A stretch of 9,110 bases of DNA from the NCBI GenBank assembly GCA_026982255.1, contig JALSHL010000285.1, forward strand, positions 1 to 9,110. The letters are read 5' to 3'. This document shows, one piece after another, positions 6,774 through 9,110 of the stretch. The DNA comes from Paracoccaceae bacterium. GTDB taxonomy: Bacteria > Pseudomonadota > Alphaproteobacteria > Rhodobacterales > Rhodobacteraceae. The notes beneath the pieces are model-generated. The model had not been told where the DNA came from and did not search any database. It was given only the letters and a program-made list of their open reading frames with translations. Within the stretch, counting starts at the first letter, position 1; every line of letters starts with the position of its first letter. The position numbers were made by a program, and so were the translations under genes.

Positions 6774-8129
6774 ATGGAAAACATCGACAAACTGACCGCC
6801 GCGGGGCTTTTTACCAGAAACGTTCCGCGCTACACGAGCTATCCGACCGCGCCGCAATTCCATGACGGCGTCGGCAGTGACACCTTCGAAAGCTGGGTTC
6901 TGGCCCTGCCCGAGGGCGCGAAACTGTCGATTTACGTCCATATCCCGTTTTGCGAGCGCCTTTGCTGGTTCTGCGCCTGCCGCACACAGGGGGTCAAATC
7001 CCTGACACCGGTCGAGGCCTACCTCGATGTCCTGAAGGTCGAGATAGCCAAACTCGCCGCCACCATCCCCGAAGGTGTGACCATCGCACGCATGCACTGG
7101 GGCGGCGGCTCGCCGACCATCCTGCAGCCGGAACACATCGATTCGCTGATGGAATCCCTGCGTGCCCTTGCCCCGATCGACGACGACTGGGAATTTTCTG
7201 TCGAGATAGACCCCGCCGCCGTCAACGACGACAAGCTGGACGCGCTGGCCCGCAACGGCATGAACCGCGCCAGCATCGGCGTGCAGGATTTCGACGAGCG
7301 CGTGCAGAAATCCATCGGACGCCTGCAAAGCTACGAAACCACCAAGGGGATCGTCGACGGTCTGCGCGCCCGCGGTGTTGAATCGATCAACCTCGACATC
7401 GTTTACGGGCTGCCCTTCCAGACATCGGAATCGCTCGGCAGGACCGTCGATCAGGTCATCGAGCTGGCCCCCGACCGCGTGGCCCTGTTCGGCTATGCCC
7501 ATGTGCCGTGGATGGCCAAGCGCCAGAAAATGATCCCCGACGACGCCCTGCCGCTGCCGCTGGAACGTTTCAACCTGTTCAACCAAGCCAGCGCCGCGCT
7601 GACCGGCGCCGGCTATGTCCCGCTCGGCATCGATCATTTCGCCAAACCCGACGACAGCCTCGCCATTGCCGCCTCCGAAGGCCGCATGCGCCGCAATTTC
7701 CAGGGTTATACCGATGACCTCTGCACCGCCTTGATCGGCCTCGGCGCCTCCTCGATCTCGCGCTTTCCGCAGGGCTATGCCCAGAACCGCGCCACGACCA
7801 ACGCCTATTCGGCCGAGATCGGCGCCGGAAAATTCGCGGCCGCCCGCGGCATCGCCATGACGCTGGACGACAAGATCCGTTCCCGCGCCATCGAGACCCT
7901 GATGTGCGATTTCTACGTCGATATTGCCGAGTTGAAAGACCAGTTTGGCGATTTCTCGGCCAAGCTGTCGAAAGACCTGAAGAAAATCCACAACAGTTTC
8001 CCCGATTTCACCACGCTGGAAAACGACCGCCTGACCCTGCTGCCCGGGGGATTCCACCTCGCCCGTATCGTCGCCTGCGGTCTGGATGCCTATCACAACA
8101 GTGCCGCAAAACATTCGCAGGCAATTTAA
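6774..8129 (+). CDS. hemN: Oxygen-independent coproporphyrinogen III dehydrogenase (radical SAM)
   Basis: 451 residues from ATG 6774. The radical SAM motif CERLCWFC (C60, C64, C67) follows YVHIPF, giving the family pattern YVHIPFCxxxCxFC; C69 is also present. WGGGSPT (109-115) is the SAM-binding glycine motif. Many later blocks fit HemN, such as VEIDPAAV, SIGVQDF and DIVYGLPFQT, with a HemN C-terminal domain at the end. Reaction: oxidative decarboxylation of coproporphyrinogen III to protoporphyrinogen IX without O2, in the cytoplasm. Length matches true HemN (about 450) rather than the shorter HemW. In Rhodobacter the fnrL-linked copy is called hemZ. A TTG at 6765 is in frame, but neither start has a recognisable Shine-Dalgarno; the ATG followed by ENIDKL looks natural. 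A perfect FNR box lies upstream. Confidence 0.96.
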   Translation: MENIDKLTAAGLFTRNVPRYTSYPTAPQFHDGVGSDTFESWVLALPEGAKLSIYVHIPFCERLCWFCACRTQGVKSLTPVEAYLDVLKVEIAKLAATIPEGVTIARMHWGGGSPTILQPEHIDSLMESLRALAPIDDDWEFSVEIDPAAVNDDKLDALARNGMNRASIGVQDFDERVQKSIGRLQSYETTKGIVDGLRARGVESINLDIVYGLPFQTSESLGRTVDQVIELAPDRVALFGYAHVPWMAKRQKMIPDDALPLPLERFNLFNQASAALTGAGYVPLGIDHFAKPDDSLAIAASEGRMRRNFQGYTDDLCTALIGLGASSISRFPQGYAQNRATTNAYSAEIGAGKFAAARGIAMTLDDKIRSRAIETLMCDFYVDIAELKDQFGDFSAKLSKDLKKIHNSFPDFTTLENDRLTLLPGGFHLARIVACGLDAYHNSAAKHSQAI

Positions 8130-8157
8130 CCCCGTGTTAACTTTGTTGCGCTATAAC
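8126..8157 (+). promoter_or_regulatory. CtrA-type box plus -10-like hexamer at the hemN 3' end
   Basis: TTAACCCCGTGTTAAC contains a perfect TTAA-N7-TTAA (8126-8140, followed by C), the Caulobacter CtrA full-site consensus. It overlaps the hemN stop codon. TATAAC (8152-8157) follows 11 bases later. With a start near 8164, the box would span about -38 to -24, overlapping the -35 region as in CtrA-activated promoters. There is no plus-strand protein gene downstream, so the product would be non-coding. No transcription evidence exists here. Confidence 0.45.
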
Positions 8158-8259
8158 CCTGCCCACTGAGCGAGCGGGCCATCAACCCGCGGGTTTATCG
8201 CGCCAGGGATTTGTAAACCGATTTGACCGTCGCAGAGTATCGCGACAAATGACTAAACC

Positions 8260-8317
8260 GCCCGATGGTTGCGCCGATTAGCAACCGGCTATGTCAGCAA
8301 CTGACTCAGCATCGGGC
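8260..8317 (+). repeat. Nested inverted repeats: possible three-way junction
   Basis: An outer perfect 8-bp stem (GCCCGATG 8260-8267 / CATCGGGC 8310-8317) encloses two hairpins. One is GTTGC (8268-8272) with GCAAC (8281-8285). The other is GTCAG (8293-8297) with CTGAC (8301-8305) around CAA. A second GCAAC (8297-8301) overlaps the second hairpin and could pair with the same GTTGC, so two exclusive folds are possible. All pairs are perfect Watson-Crick on either strand, so the sequence alone does not fix which strand is functional. Confidence 0.55.
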
Positions 8318-8420
8318 CTCTGGCGTGATAACCCGACTCGCTCGGGCATTCAGGCGCTCGATGACCCCGAACGCCGGAACCATGGGCAAAACCGCCCTCC
8401 CCGAGATTTCCCCGCCAAAA

Positions 8421-8451
8421 CGGTGCTGTTTGCGCAGCTGCCGCTTTTTTT
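8421..8451. terminator. Bidirectional intrinsic terminator between hemN/ncRNA and the ALDH gene
   Basis: CGG-T-GCTG (8421-8428) pairs with CAGC-TG-CCG (8435-8443) around TTTGCG, seven pairs with a small internal loop. On the plus strand it is followed by C and seven T's (8445-8451). On the minus strand the same hairpin is followed by TTTT and GG. It can therefore end plus-strand transcripts from hemN or the candidate RNA, and less strongly the aldehyde dehydrogenase transcript 20 bases after its stop. TTTGCGCA (8429-8436) and TGCGCAAA (8453-8460) offer an alternative pairing. Confidence 0.7.
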
Positions 8452-8471
8452 GTGCGCAAATCAGCGGAAAA

Positions 8472-9110
8472 TCACTCTCCGTAAGGCGTCCAGACGTTCT
8501 TGACCTCGCTCGCCTGACGCAGGAACTCCCGTCCCTCGCCCTGCGCGGGGTCATACCAGTCGCGCGCCAGACCGTTCGCCACCCATGTGCGTTTCAGGTT
8601 GGCGGCCGAGGCCGCCTCCACCAGCCGCGCCCCCTCGGCGGAACCGAAATGCCAGACCGCATCGACCTCGTAATACTCGGCCAGCACACGGCCCAGATCG
8701 TCCGGCGGGCCGGTGACGATATTCACCACACCGCCCGGCACGTCCGAGGTATCCAGCACCTGATAGAAATCCGTCGCGCTCAGCGGATGCGCCGCACTCG
8801 GCACCACCACACAGCGGTTGCCCGTCGCCATCGCCGGTGCAACCAGCGATACCAGCCCCAGCAGCGGCGCCTCCTCGGGGCAGATGATACCCATCACCCC
8901 GACCGGCTCGTTCAGCGCCATGGCCACACCGCGCATCGGCACGTTATGCACCGCGCCGTCGAATTTGTCGGCCCAGGCGCCATAGGTGAACAGACGGCTG
9001 ATCGCCGCCTCGACCTCGGCCATCGCCTTGCCTTTGTTGGCACCGGTCTGCTGTGAAATCCGCGCCGCGAATTCCTCGGCTCGCGCGCTTAAATTCTCGG
9101 CTACATAATA
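8472..9110 (-). CDS. Aldehyde dehydrogenase-family protein, C-terminal part (ALDH16-like second unit; runs off right edge)
   Basis: The frame is open from the right edge to the TGA at 8472-8474, giving 212 C-terminal residues; the start lies outside the window. The sequence follows the ALDH coenzyme-domain order: EPVGVMGIICPEEAPLLGLV, APAMATGN, VPGGVVNIVTG, VDAVWHFGSAEGARL. It is degenerate, however. The usual VKPAE lysine is replaced (VVVPSAA), the ELGGKSP block reads VANGLARDW, and the ~200-residue catalytic part with its Cys is absent, jumping to the terminal NVWTPYGE motif. This is what I would expect of the second, non-catalytic ALDH unit of bacterial ALDH16 proteins, with an active first domain off the window. 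A degraded single-domain ALDH is the alternative. Downstream lies the terminator at 8421-8443. It is convergent with hemN and not part of the respiration locus. Confidence 0.75.
   Translation of the reverse strand, partial: YYVAENLSARAEEFAARISQQTGANKGKAMAEVEAAISRLFTYGAWADKFDGAVHNVPMRGVAMALNEPVGVMGIICPEEAPLLGLVSLVAPAMATGNRCVVVPSAAHPLSATDFYQVLDTSDVPGGVVNIVTGPPDDLGRVLAEYYEVDAVWHFGSAEGARLVEAASAANLKRTWVANGLARDWYDPAQGEGREFLRQASEVKNVWTPYGE

Larger units (their letters stand above)
8164..8451 (+). ncRNA. Candidate structured small RNA or hemN 3' UTR
   Basis: This interval has no convincing coding frame. It is bounded on the left by a possible promoter (-10 at 8152-8157) and on the right by an intrinsic terminator with seven T's. 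It is dense in stem-loops on the plus strand: GCGGG/CCCGC (8174-8190), GGTTTA/TAAACC (8192-8219), GTCGC/GCGAC flanked by ATTT/AAAT (8221-8250), a nested element at 8260-8317, and CCCGA/TCGGG (8332-8346). It may be a separate small RNA of about 290 bases, or the structured 3' end of the hemN mRNA. It does not match any RNA family I recognise (no tRNA, SRP, RNase P or tmRNA signatures seen). Confidence 0.4.

Noticed and set aside
6735..8114. Long minus-strand open frame (459 codons) antisense to hemN
   Set aside because: Glycine/valine/aspartate-rich shadow of the hemN reading frame. HemN has a full radical SAM motif and correct length; the antisense frame has no family features.
8260..8317. 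tRNA gene
   Set aside because: The outer 8-bp stem and inner hairpins resemble a cloverleaf at first sight, but the element is only 58 bases, has two arms instead of three or four, and lacks a TTCGA-type T loop and a 3' CCA context.
8306..8554. Minus-strand 82-codon frame overlapping the ALDH 3' end
   Set aside because: It overlaps the ALDH coding end in another frame, spans the terminator and has no ribosome site or homology that I recognise.
8265..9056. Plus-strand protein genes in the intergenic region (frames from 8265 and 8291)
   Set aside because: They cross the terminator and run antisense into the ALDH gene, and have arginine-rich composition without domains.
1..9110. CRISPR arrays, insertion sequences, phage or defence genes
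   Set aside because: No direct-repeat series, transposase or integrase signatures, or att-like duplications were found; the window is a conserved housekeeping/respiration locus.

Overview
The window reads as chromosomal DNA of an alphaproteobacterium, most likely of the Rhodobacterales (Roseobacter/Rhodobacter type). The evidence is the high G+C coding style, the CcoN/CcoO/FnrL sequence types, and the fnrL-hemN(Z)-ccoNOQP-ccoGHI neighbourhood known from Rhodobacter. Almost all of it is one microaerobic/anaerobic respiration locus.

Layout. From right to left on the minus strand run fnrL (5933-6682), ccoN, ccoO, ccoQ and ccoP (5683 down to 2305), then ccoG, ccoH and the first 79 codons of ccoI (2134 or 2149 down to the left edge). 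hemN (6774-8129) is divergent from fnrL on the plus strand. A structured non-coding interval (8130-8471) separates hemN from the convergent 3' end of an aldehyde dehydrogenase-family gene (8472 to the right edge). That gene resembles the second, catalytically silent ALDH unit of bacterial ALDH16 proteins.

How the genes work together. ccoNOQP encodes the structural subunits of the high-affinity cbb3-type cytochrome c oxidase. ccoGHI encodes its assembly factors: a membrane Fe-S protein implicated in Cu(II) reduction, a small membrane assembly protein, and the copper-exporting ATPase that supplies CuB. hemN makes haem precursors without oxygen. FnrL is the oxygen-labile Fe-S regulator. Three FNR boxes (2196-2209, 5773-5786, 6725-6738) lie upstream of ccoG, of ccoN, and between fnrL and hemN, so the regulator and its target sites are packed together. 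A stem-loop with a T-tract (2233-2257), preceded by two more hairpins, separates the ccoNOQP and ccoGHI transcripts.

The protein-coding content is well known and appears intact. The least explained part is 8126-8451: a perfect CtrA-type motif with a -10-like hexamer at the hemN stop codon, then a run of nested stem-loops including a possible three-way junction, ending in a bidirectional intrinsic terminator. This is a candidate small RNA or structured hemN 3' UTR. It is inferred from sequence only.
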